Assembly: GCA_020433805.1 (NCBI GenBank)
Contig: JAGRBZ010000046.1
Coordinates: forward strand, 1-32,582
Reading direction: 5' to 3'
From: Anaerolineae bacterium
GTDB taxonomy: Bacteria; Chloroflexota; Anaerolineae; 4572-78; J111
Length of the DNA: 32,582 nucleotides
The notes under the pieces are model-generated. The model was given only the letters and a program-made list of their open reading frames with translations, was not told the origin of the DNA and did no database searches. The translations under genes and the position numbers were made by a program. Below, one piece after another: positions 1-8,700 of this stretch (position 1 is its first letter; every line of letters starts with the position of its first letter).

Positions 1-492
1 TTCCATAACCTTGGGTGTCAAGGGAAGGTAATTTTGTGCTTTTAATCGCATCAATAAATTTTTGGTTATGTACTGCTGGCAGATTCATAGAAGTAATTCC
101 CTCTCATTGGTTAAGGGGCCAGACTAGTAAACGAGACTTCGGTCTGAGAAACCAGGGTTTTAACTTCATAACTGAAAACATGCGCTTGCGTGAGCCGTTT
201 TTGGTGCAAAATTGATCGAATTGACCGAAAACCCTGGTTTCTTTCTCAGGCTTATGTCAAAATATCGTTGTAGTACTAGAAACCGACCGTGATCAAATTT
301 GGTTGACTATTCATTAGGGCAATTTGATTTAATTTAACATGGCTTACTCAAGTAAATCTCAATTTCGTTTACGAGTCTTGGCACTGTTGAAACAACAAAC
401 AATTTTCCCTAATACTTCTCCTTTCACTATGGCAGCGTACTTTTGTTGCATTCGAAGGAATCGATTTCGACTCCTAAGCGGTATTCAAGATG
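1..492. other. Non-coding stretch left of the caspase-lipase gene
   Basis: No convincing gene is seen here. The short open frames lack recognisable motifs and convincing ribosome-binding sites. The only clear structure is the inverted repeat at 144-249, described separately. The stretch lies downstream of the minus-strand gene ending at 493 and is visibly richer in A and T than that gene, as expected for intergenic DNA. Confidence 0.6.
144..249. repeat. Inverted repeat, 14 bp perfect arms, MITE-like or hairpin
   Basis: The sequence GAAACCAGGGTTTT at 148-161 is matched by its exact reverse complement at 228-241. The arms extend outward imperfectly: CTGA at 144-147 pairs with TCAG at 246-249 after a four-base bulge. 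The arms are 66 bases apart, so the whole unit is about 106 bases and could form a long hairpin. It lies about 250 bases past the stop of the caspase-lipase gene. That is too far, and the loop too large, for an ordinary intrinsic terminator. A small non-autonomous mobile element is the more likely reading. Confidence 0.55.
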
Positions 493-3400
493 TCAGACCT
501 CAAGCGGGTCATCATTTAACACGGAATGCAAAACCGATAAGCCCCCCGTTGGTACAAAATAGGTCATATGATCACAAGCAACCTCGACCTTAACCGGAGC
601 CGGGGTTCGATGGTCCGGCACGGTCAGGATACTTTCGACGCTGACCGCGACATCATTGGGGGCGTTGAAAAAGGCCAGACCGGCAACATTGTGCAGATTA
701 ACCTTTCTTAGCAGGCGCTCGATGACGCTGGGCCGGCCGTCCACGGCCTGCTGGGCAGCTTCGATGATCGACGTGTTACCGGCAAAGATGGTGTAGGGCA
801 GGTTGGGATCACGGCCTTTGGCCAGATCTTCGAGCAGTTCTGAGCTAACGGCCATTTCATCCAGCATCTTGTCCTGCTTTTCGATGAAGGCCAGTAGGCC
901 GGTGGCCGCGGATACCGGCCAGGTAACCGGGGCCAGGCTATTGAGACCGATGGTTAGCAAGCCAAAGACATAATCCTGAACTTTGGGCCAGGGCGAACCA
1001 CCGTTAGGCGTGCCGAACAAAAAGAGATGCTGCACCATTTCATTACCGCCATCGAGATGCTCGACCAGCCAGCGCGAGACCAGTCCCCCCATCGAATGGG
1101 CAAAGATGTGGAACGTCTTGCCGTGACCAGTACCTAGCCCGACCGCTCTCAACTTTTCTCTTAAAGCTTCAGCCGTCTCTTTAATCCCGGTGGCCAAATT
1201 TTCGTAATCAAAGGCCAAAATCAGATCGTACTGATCGGCAATACGCTTCCCTTCGGGTCCGTCCCAGGCACTGGGAACCATATATTGGGTCTCGCCGATA
1301 ATGCCGTGGATATAGAGTAAGATGCGCTTGGTTTCGACAGCCTTTATGCGATTTTCAATCGCTTGTAGGTCGTCGCTATAAACAACCTTGTCATTTTGTT
1401 GCTCGGCCATAACCAGGCGGGGATATTTAGGCTCAAGGCCGAAGGTGTCGGCGATTACTTTTTGAAAATAAATACGAATGGAGTTCGTTAACGAGCGGGT
1501 TTGCTCCGGATCAGGCATCCGCTCCAGCGTAATCTCGGTGCCGGCCGCCCGATTGGTCACGCGACCTAACGGCAGGTACAGATCTCCGTCGCGACCAAAG
1601 GGCAGAACATACTCATTTTGGGCCAGTGTTACCGGGACAGTCAGCTTGAGAGGCTCCGCTTGGCTCACCTTGTCGTAGTTTTGGACTTCCTCCAGGGCCA
1701 ACACGCTCAGTCCGGGGTCGTCCAGGGCACGGGTAGCGTTCATGGCAAAAGGCGCGGTCTGCGTAGCGTCACCTCGCAGCCAGTTGGGAATACTCCAACC
1801 GATAATACTGCGCTCCGACTCAGGCTCGCTCATGAGCCGCACCGTGGCCGTCATCTGGGACTTATTTTCCAATCGGATGCCATTGCTAAGAACAACTCGA
1901 TCTTCAGCCCCTAAGGATCGCGTCATTTGTGGACGCATTGTAGACACAACCAAATCTTGGGTATACCAATCTGAATAGACTTTAGCGGATGCTCCCCAAT
2001 TGGCCGCCCTCGAGCCAACCCGGGCCATAAGGCGACTGAGCGTATCCTCTTGCCCATGTTCATCGCCCCTAACACCACCCGTGGCTCTGACGGTGGTCAT
2101 TAAGGCACTTTGCTCTAACAACCCGGCATCAAAATCGGTAGTGCTCACGATAAGTTTAAACAAATCCTTAATCTCAGTAACGCCCGCCTGCCATTTCTCA
2201 TCAGGAATGATCATCGGGAACGACTCTCCTCCAACAACCCAAGCCTCTCCCCCTCCGGCCGGAATGTTTATCACGTTGTTATTATCCTGGATAGGGGCAG
2301 CCTGGATGCCGTAAGAGGCTGTCAGGTTGAGCAAAGAGCAGTAAAGTTCTCGATCAGGGTAATTATTGACGATTTTGATTTTGATGAGAGGTGGCTCATC
2401 CGCCGCATTATAGGCCAACTGTAATTCGCCACCGCCGTCAAACAACGTCGCATCACCGCTGGCATCGACCGTGTAAAGCTCCATAACAACATCATCATCT
2501 TTGAATTTGGTGTGGGGATTAGCCAATTTGTAGGTGGTTAACCAGCGCGACATATGTTCCATGCAATCGACGGTCTCTTGGGCAGCCTTGTCACTGAAAG
2601 GGGTATCCACCACGAATCGGTTCGGGTCACTAACCCGGCTGAGGCGATATAGGTTCTCCGCAGGCAGGGCTTCCAGCCGCAGGTCAGCCGCCTCGCTCTC
2701 GGACTCGGTGATGGTTTCCTTGACCAGCAAGGAGGGGACACCCTGATTGATGGTGGCTAAATCGTCGCGAATAGGGGCAAGTAAGGCTTCATCCCCCTCG
2801 AACTTCACCACAAGGGGCGATAGCGGCGTACCGACTACTAAGGCTTGATAGGTCTGCCTTTTATCGAGTGGTTGGCCATCATACGTTCCTTCGATTTTAC
2901 TCTCGGCCGGGCCGACAAAGGTCACACGGGCCTGCCCCTTGGCCTGAGTCAAATCTAAGGTGGTGGCCGCATCCAAGGTTGGAAAGAGGGCAAGCGTGGT
3001 TGTTTCGGGCTTTGTCTGAGAAGCGATACCGTGAATGGTGCCGCCGTCGATCACCCAACTGGTCAACTTGTGGTCATAGCGGGCTGTATACGCGAGCGGT
3101 GTCTTTTGAACGGTTCCCCCTAAGAAGGGTTGATCTTCACTCAGGCCGGCTTCGAGTTGGGGCGTCTGATCACTAACCATCAACCGCACCAGCGCGTTGA
3201 CGTGCTTGGCCAAACTGCGATAGGTTAGGTTGGGGCCGGCGCTTTGCAACGCAGTCAACAGATGATAGGAAAAGACCCCTCGCGTTTCGTGCTCGATCAC
3301 CCGTTCTTTGGCCAACTCATCAGGTCGACAGGCGGCGAGCAAGATGTGCTTGCCTTCGGGGGGGCGATACCACTGTTCTCCGGTCACCAGCTCGACGGCG

Positions 3401-3960
3401 TCGGCCGGAACGATGTAATCGGCCAGCTTACGTTCGCGCAGATCGGCGGTTTCCATGCGCACGCCGCCATCTTCACTAAAATCGCGCGTACCGGAACCGG
3501 AATGGCACGAGTCGAGGATAACCAGAGTATGCAAGTTGGCCTTACCCTGCGCCAATTGACTAATCAAATAACCCAACTCTTTATCGGCCAGATCCCAGGC
3601 GGTGCTGCTGCTGCGGCTGTCGTGACAGACCAGCGTCTGATTGCGGCGGGTGGGTGCCAGGTGCCAGAACTCAGGGGGGGCATTCTCCTCGGAGCCGTGG
3701 CCGCTGTAGTAAAAGAAGGCAACATCACCATCGCCGGCTTGTCCCAGATGGGTCTGGAAGGCCTCGATAATCGCCGACCGGGTGGCTTCGGCATTGGTCA
3801 GCGTTTTGATTTGGAGAAAATCGTCCGGATACGCTGTTTCTGGGGGGATGACCCGCGCCTGCAAAAACTCGGTCATCCGTTGCACGTCCTGAACGCAACC
3901 GCTTAGATCCCGTACGACAGCGTATTCGTTAATCCCTACCAGCAAGGCATAGACTTTCAT
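493..3960 (-). CDS. Caspase-fold peptidase (C14) fused to a PGAP1-like alpha/beta hydrolase
   Basis: A 1,155-residue protein with two enzyme domains. Residues about 1-290 are a caspase/metacaspase p20-like domain. It starts with the typical VGINEY strand and carries the histidine in YYSGHGS (His88) and the cysteine in LDSCHSG (Cys152), the catalytic dyad of family C14. Residues about 870-1150 are a lipase-like alpha/beta hydrolase: an oxyanion-loop IHG near residue 885, nucleophile Ser956 in AHSMGG, and a probable Asp near 1105 (PNDVAV) and His near 1131 (CDHMTYF). The middle 550 residues show no family I recognise. No signal peptide or membrane segment is obvious, so a cytoplasmic site is likely. 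The ATG at 3960 has a weak AGGAAA site upstream. It lies 61 bases downstream of the truncated CHAT gene on the same strand. A role in proteolysis-triggered membrane or lipid damage is inference. The domain calls are firm, the substrates unknown. Confidence 0.85.
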   Translation of the reverse strand: MKVYALLVGINEYAVVRDLSGCVQDVQRMTEFLQARVIPPETAYPDDFLQIKTLTNAEATRSAIIEAFQTHLGQAGDGDVAFFYYSGHGSEENAPPEFWHLAPTRRNQTLVCHDSRSSSTAWDLADKELGYLISQLAQGKANLHTLVILDSCHSGSGTRDFSEDGGVRMETADLRERKLADYIVPADAVELVTGEQWYRPPEGKHILLAACRPDELAKERVIEHETRGVFSYHLLTALQSAGPNLTYRSLAKHVNALVRLMVSDQTPQLEAGLSEDQPFLGGTVQKTPLAYTARYDHKLTSWVIDGGTIHGIASQTKPETTTLALFPTLDAATTLDLTQAKGQARVTFVGPAESKIEGTYDGQPLDKRQTYQALVVGTPLSPLVVKFEGDEALLAPIRDDLATINQGVPSLLVKETITESESEAADLRLEALPAENLYRLSRVSDPNRFVVDTPFSDKAAQETVDCMEHMSRWLTTYKLANPHTKFKDDDVVMELYTVDASGDATLFDGGGELQLAYNAADEPPLIKIKIVNNYPDRELYCSLLNLTASYGIQAAPIQDNNNVINIPAGGGEAWVVGGESFPMIIPDEKWQAGVTEIKDLFKLIVSTTDFDAGLLEQSALMTTVRATGGVRGDEHGQEDTLSRLMARVGSRAANWGASAKVYSDWYTQDLVVSTMRPQMTRSLGAEDRVVLSNGIRLENKSQMTATVRLMSEPESERSIIGWSIPNWLRGDATQTAPFAMNATRALDDPGLSVLALEEVQNYDKVSQAEPLKLTVPVTLAQNEYVLPFGRDGDLYLPLGRVTNRAAGTEITLERMPDPEQTRSLTNSIRIYFQKVIADTFGLEPKYPRLVMAEQQNDKVVYSDDLQAIENRIKAVETKRILLYIHGIIGETQYMVPSAWDGPEGKRIADQYDLILAFDYENLATGIKETAEALREKLRAVGLGTGHGKTFHIFAHSMGGLVSRWLVEHLDGGNEMVQHLFLFGTPNGGSPWPKVQDYVFGLLTIGLNSLAPVTWPVSAATGLLAFIEKQDKMLDEMAVSSELLEDLAKGRDPNLPYTIFAGNTSIIEAAQQAVDGRPSVIERLLRKVNLHNVAGLAFFNAPNDVAVSVESILTVPDHRTPAPVKVEVACDHMTYFVPTGGLSVLHSVLNDDPLEV

Positions 3961-4021
3961 TTTGTTTCCTTTCTATGAGTTGGCTACACGATATTAAATC
4001 TAATTTTAACAGGGTCAGGCT

Positions 4022-4381
4022 TTACCATAAGCAAACGCCGTTTGGTCGTGCCCGCGAAATCAAACCAACCTGACGTGATCGTGCAGGGTATTGAAAAAGG
4101 CCGCGGCGGTGGCCATCACCGGCATAACTATCGGCATGCTCACCGAAATGAAAAATGGCGATGCGATGCTTGTATTTTGGATTTTGAAAAACATCGAGAA
4201 TATTTTTGAGGCTAGCATTTTGCCGGACGACGACTTCAAATTTGTCGCCCGCCTTTTCTTGCAGCAGATCGCGTAGCTGCTCGGCCTCGTTGCGCAGTTG
4301 GCGCAGGTAGCGCTGTCGGTTTTCCGGGTCGTTGGCAAAGGCTAGAAAGATGACTAGGTTGGAGTTGCCGTTTTTTGTCAT
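4022..4381 (-). pseudogene. Truncated CHAT-domain (caspase-like) protein
   Basis: A 119-residue frame. Its first 86 or so residues resemble the start of the CHAT-type proteins that begin with a VIFLAFAND strand, continue with a YLRxLRNEAxxLRDLL helix, and reach an IAIFHFGGHADSY motif. Here the motif reads HFGEHADSY, with Glu for the usual second Gly. Directly after it, similarity stops: the last 33 residues are unlike the family, and the expected cysteine half of the domain is absent. Full-length relatives run to several hundred residues, so this is a remnant or a recombination scar. The start looks authentic: ATG at 4381 with AGGAGAG six bases upstream. It precedes the caspase-lipase gene on the same strand, so the two may once have been co-expressed. 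Family assignment is from recalled motifs. A short functional product cannot be excluded. Confidence 0.6.
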
Positions 4382-4386
4382 ACTCT

Positions 4387-4391
4387 CTCCT
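4387..4391 (-). promoter_or_regulatory. Ribosome-binding site of the CHAT remnant
   Basis: On the minus strand AGGAG lies five bases before the ATG at 4381, within TAGGAGAGAGT. It supports this start codon and suggests that the gene was intact until recently. Confidence 0.55.
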
Positions 4392-5012
4392 AATACAGTA
4401 ACGGGTGTCCGCGAACAAGTTCGTGATTGCTTCTGCTCTCTATCGAGCCAAAGATCAAACTTTAAATGACGGCGTTAGGGCTGGAACTTTGCCCCAGGCA
4501 GTCACTCAGGTTTATGCGGACGCAATGAGACGGTCTAAAAAGGCTTACTAAACCGCTGGTGACAATGAGAGTGAGCACTTTTATAATCGTCCCTCTGCTA
4601 AAAAAGCATAACGGAAAACGATTATGAGAAGCTACCGGTTGACTCTCGCAGTCTCTCACCTGACTCTCTGAGTCTATTTTATCCTATCTATTTTGTGGTG
4701 CTCGCGTGGTCACCAAAGCAAAAATAGCAAAAGAACAGGTCATTGACTGATCGTAGCCGGTCCTAAAAGCAATCTACAATCCAAAATTTGGATGCATAGG
4801 GATATTACACAGGCACACGACTATAAGGTTGGGTATCAAAAAATGTTTGTTTTTGAAATTCGGATTATTGAAATCAACTGTTGGCTGGTAAAAGTCAGTT
4901 ATTTGCGGCACAAGTAGAAGTGGCATTTTATGAAGTTCTGTGGCCAGGATAAAGTTAAGAAACTGTCCACGATTTACTTTTCCGTTTGGGAGATTGGAAA
5001 CAGATCGTCTCA

Positions 5013-5193
5013 TGTCATTTCGCAGCGCAGCGGAGAAATCCCTGTGGCACTACGCCTGAAACGGTGTCCGATTGGAAAAATTTGAAGCAACGATGTTCAT
5101 TTTTTCCTGCGAATGCCTCATGTCTTGAAATGTTTAAGGGATTTCTTCGCCGGAGTTTATCCTGAGCGCAGTCGAAGGGGCTACGAAATGACA
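5013..5193. repeat. Inverted-repeat element (MITE-like), copy 1
   Basis: The ends are perfect 10-base inverted repeats: TGTCATTTCG at 5013-5022 and CGAAATGACA at 5184-5193. A second, inner pair follows: CGGAGAAATCCCT at 5031-5043 against AGGGATTTCTTCG at 5137-5149 (one mismatch). The right part contains CCTGAGCGCAGTCGAAGGGG. There is no coding capacity. The same end and inner motifs recur at 5618-5735, so this is a dispersed family in the genome. Confidence 0.65.
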
Positions 5194-5600
5194 GTTGCGT
5201 CTTTAATTATCGAACTCAGGTTCCTAATACAGTAAAGTTATTGATGGACGAGTCCTAATTATTTGAGATTGACAAATCTTCCGCATGTGTTTAGTTAGGA
5301 CACGTAGTTCGGTACAGCTTTCCGAAACAACAAGGAATAATTCCGGACGTCTACATTACACCGTTACCAGTATACCCATTCGTACCACAATTTTCTATTA
5401 GCCAGATGGTCTATAACCCTATATCTTATCCCAAAGCCTGTGACTGCTATGGTAAGCCAAATGGCCTAAGCATATTCCCCAACTCGAATACAGTCCATCT
5501 ATACGCTTTTATTTATATCAGAAAAGCAGAGATTTTTCTGTGTTCTAACACACACGACAGATAAGAAAATAGTACCTTGGTGACAGTATGATATTATTAT

Positions 5601-5760
5601 GACTTACGCAGTTGGCATGTCATCCATTCGGCAAGCTCAGGACAGGTTTCGAGGAGGAACAACGAGAAATCCCTGAGAACGTTGTTTGCAAGCCGATGCT
5701 ATAGGGATTTCTCCGCCTTGGGCTACGAAATGACATAAGCAGGTGTCAAGTGCGTAACTC
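5601..5760. repeat. Inverted-repeat element (MITE-like), copy 2, abutting the PKS stop codon
   Basis: The outer arms are GACTTACGCAGTTG (5601-5614) and, reverse-complemented from 5747-5760, GAGTTACGCACTTG, a 12 of 14 match. Inside are TGTCAT (5618-5623) and ACGAAATGACA (5725-5735), then AGAAATCCCT (5665-5674) against AGGGATTTCT (5703-5712). The inner parts match the element at 5013-5193. The element ends five bases beyond the stop codon of the terminal PKS gene, so its hairpin may serve as the operon's transcription terminator. Confidence 0.6.
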
Positions 5761-5764
5761 CTAA

Positions 5765-8700
5765 TCATTTTGATTGTATCTGATCAATGTAGATTTTCAT
5801 CTGGCTGGCCAGAACCTGCACGTGGGGTTTTTTCATCAGGTTGAAATGATGGCCCGGCACGTAATGCACGGCCACCTCTGGCTCAACCAGTTGACTCCAG
5901 CCCAGAGTTGGGTTCGCCTCGTTCGGTCCGGCCGATGGCAGTACACGAAAGAGCGTAACCCGTCCGGAGTAGGGCTGTGGCTCATAGATGGATAGTGCCA
6001 GCCTGCTAGCTTTTAGTATAGCCAAAATCCGGCGTGCAGTTGATTGGGATGAGGTCAGCGAATAAATTTCTTTGGCCACAGTTCGGCTTATCCACCAGCC
6101 ACGGCTTAAGAAGTTGGATTTGTTCTTATCTATGGGGTCGTCCGGTATATCGGTCAAGGGCAATAGTGAGGCTTTCAATCGAACATAATCAAAGATATAG
6201 GGCCAGATGTAAGGTCCGGCTTCGGTCGCCAGGAATTTGGCCAGGGCCATTTTATTTGAGGTTGAAGAATGTATCGGCGCCGGCGCGTCAAATAGAGCCA
6301 GTAGGGCCACTGTTTCACCCGCCCGTTGAAGTTGTTGGGCCATCTCAAAAGCAATTGGGCCACCCAGCGACCAGCCACCCAACAGGTAAGGTGGTGCCGG
6401 CTGAACGGCACGCAGCGCAGACAGGTAATAACCGGCCATCGCTTCAATCGAGGTGTGCGGTTCCTGATAGAGACCGGCCGCCTGCAGCCCATAAAAGGGT
6501 TGGTCTGGCCCCAGTCCGGTGGCCAACTCAGAATAGGGATAGACCATTCCGGCCCAGGGGTGAACACAAAAGAAGGGCGGGCGGCTTCCTGTTGACCGAA
6601 ACGTCACCAGAGGGCTATGTCCCGCCACCTTTTCGGAGTCGTCGGGGGGAAGCGCCAACCGTGATTTCGCCGGTCGGAAACGGGCATTTGAAACCGGGAT
6701 CGACGGCGTACCCTGTGGAAAAGTCGCCAACTTAGAGTCTGATTCGACGCGGTAATGCTGCTCCAATATATCCATATAGTTTTCAGCGAGGTGGCCGCTC
6801 ACTGAGGCTAGGGTATTGTACTCGAAGAATACGGTTGGCATTAAGTCCAAATTATAAGTTTCGTTGAGCTGATTGGCGAACTCGGTCAGGGCGATGGAAG
6901 TAAAGCCGTAATCATTAAGCGGTTCATCTGTGGCCAGATCCTGAGCGCTAACTTTTAATAATGTCGCCACCACTCTGGTCAGGTCAGCCTGAATTTTTTC
7001 ACGCAGTAGACCGTCCACATTGGTGCCCGGCTGTAGAGGCACAATGTCCTCCGAAGGGGCAATGCTCTGGGGTAACAGTCTATGTCTCAGCTTGTCGGCT
7101 GTGCCGACTGCGACCACAACCTGTGGCTGGGTTGAAGCCATCACAAGCTCAAAGGCTTGGAGGCCGGCTTCAGTTGCGAGCGCCGTCATCCCTGTCAAGT
7201 GGGCCATTGTTGCCAAGCTTTGCACATCGATGGTCACCATTTTGCCCTCGGCCCATAACGGCCAATTGATAGATAGCGTCCGACCCGCTCGCTGCCCGGT
7301 CTCGACCAGGGTCTGGCGGTGATGAGCAAAGCTATCCAAAAAGAGATTGGCCGAGACGTAATCGGCCACACCGCTCTGGCCCAACACCCCGGCCAGCGAA
7401 GAGAAGAGCACCATAAAGTCGAGCGGCTCGAACCGGGTCGCGGCATCGATATGGAGGATGCCGCTCACTTTGGGGGCCAGGACCGCAGCAATTTCGGATT
7501 CGGTTTTGTTGACCAGGCTATTGTCTTTGATGATCCCGGCGCTGTGGAGGATGCCGCTGAGAGGGCCGTACTCGGTGCGAATAGTGCGGACCACCCGCTC
7601 CACGTCGGCTTTCACGCCGACATCGGCCGGCAGGTAGGCGACCGTTCCCCCGGCCTGGTTCAGGGCTACCAGGTGTTGCCGACCGGTTTCGTCCAACTTA
7701 GATCGTCCACTCAGGATAATGGTGATGTTGTCGCCCCGCTCCAGCAAGTGGCGCGCAAAAATCCGACCCAGTCCGCCCAGTCCACCGGTGATCCAGTAGA
7801 CTCCGCCCGGCTTAAGATACGCGCCCGGTACCTGACCATTGACCTCTATCTCGCGCAAGGTTTTGACCGTTCTGATTCCGGCTGCGTCATAGCGCACCTC
7901 TACCTCTCGGAAACTGCTTGCACTCATCTCCCGGCTCAGCAGCGACAGCAGGGTATCTTTATCCGGACTAGCCACCGTGATGACCTTGCCCCGGAGATAA
8001 GGCTGTTCCAGCCGGGCAGTCCTCAGCAACCCTGCCAGAGGGGCATACAGATACCGCTCAACGGTGTCGACGGCCACCACCAAAATTTGGTGGGCAGATT
8101 GGGTGGATCTTTCTTGAAGGATGCCTTTGAGTTGCGCCCAACTCGTTTGCAGCAGACTCGACACTGTCTCGGCCATATCAGTCCCCACCTCCGGCAGCGA
8201 GAGAACCTCGACCTCATCGAAGGTTGCCGCGATAGCTTCAACCAGGGCTGGTTCCAATCCAATCAAAAGCAAGGTATTGGCCGTCGGGGCCTGGCCGGCG
8301 TCATCGCCACCGTCAGCCAGGGGTTTGACTTGCCAGTCTGGGCTGAAATATAAAACGTCGGCGTGAGACAGCCCAGCCATAGCGCGCGCCGTAAAGCCTT
8401 GTAAGGTGACACATATAGCGCCTTGCGCATCGGTCAGCGTAATATCATATTTAACCCCTCTACCACTCGGCTCAACACCGGAGTTGTACCGGGCATAGGC
8501 ATAGACGTTATCAGGTAGGGCGTTATAAATGTCGACACCCTGGAGGGCAAAGGGCAGATAAAGGCTTGGCTGCTTCTGACCATACTGGCTGATGACCAAG
8601 CCGATCGTGGCCTGCAAAGCAGCATCCAACAAGCTCGGATGAAGGCTGTAACCTTCACGCGGCACCGCCGCCGGGAGCCGCAGTTGGGCCAGGGCCTCGC

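Larger units (their letters stand above)
4382..5764. other. Non-coding region between the PKS operon and the CHAT remnant
   Basis: About 1.4 kb without a gene I can support. The small minus-strand frames at 4462-4659 and 4774-5013 have no recognisable domain and run through A/T-rich or repeat sequence. The region contains two related inverted-repeat elements (5013-5193 and 5601-5760) and a 14-base direct repeat, TCCTAATACAGTAA, at 4388-4401 and 5222-5235. A promoter for the CHAT and caspase genes should lie near 4400-4500, but I could not pick a convincing -35/-10 pair. No tRNA is apparent. Confidence 0.6.

Noticed and set aside
339..593. Plus-strand open frame of 84 residues at the left end
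   Set aside because: It overlaps the 3' end of the caspase-lipase gene on the other strand and has no family signature.
3244..3906. Plus-strand open frame of 220 residues
   Set aside because: It lies wholly opposite the caspase domain, whose motifs fix the minus strand as coding. The predicted protein has no recognisable motif.
4400..4430. TTGTTC plus TATTAG as a promoter for the CHAT remnant
   Set aside because: The -10 candidate would coincide with the ribosome-binding site, leaving no leader. The boxes are also poor matches.
4462..4659. Minus-strand open frame of 65 residues between the CHAT remnant and the PKS
   Set aside because: No domain, no clear ribosome-binding site, and A/T-rich intergenic composition.
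4774..5013. Minus-strand open frame of 79 residues
   Set aside because: No recognisable motif. Its start abuts an inverted-repeat element, so the frame is probably chance.
7319..8353. Plus-strand open frame of 344 residues opposite the terminal PKS
   Set aside because: It is antisense to the KR and DH parts of a well-conserved PKS. Its length follows from the codon bias of the coding strand.
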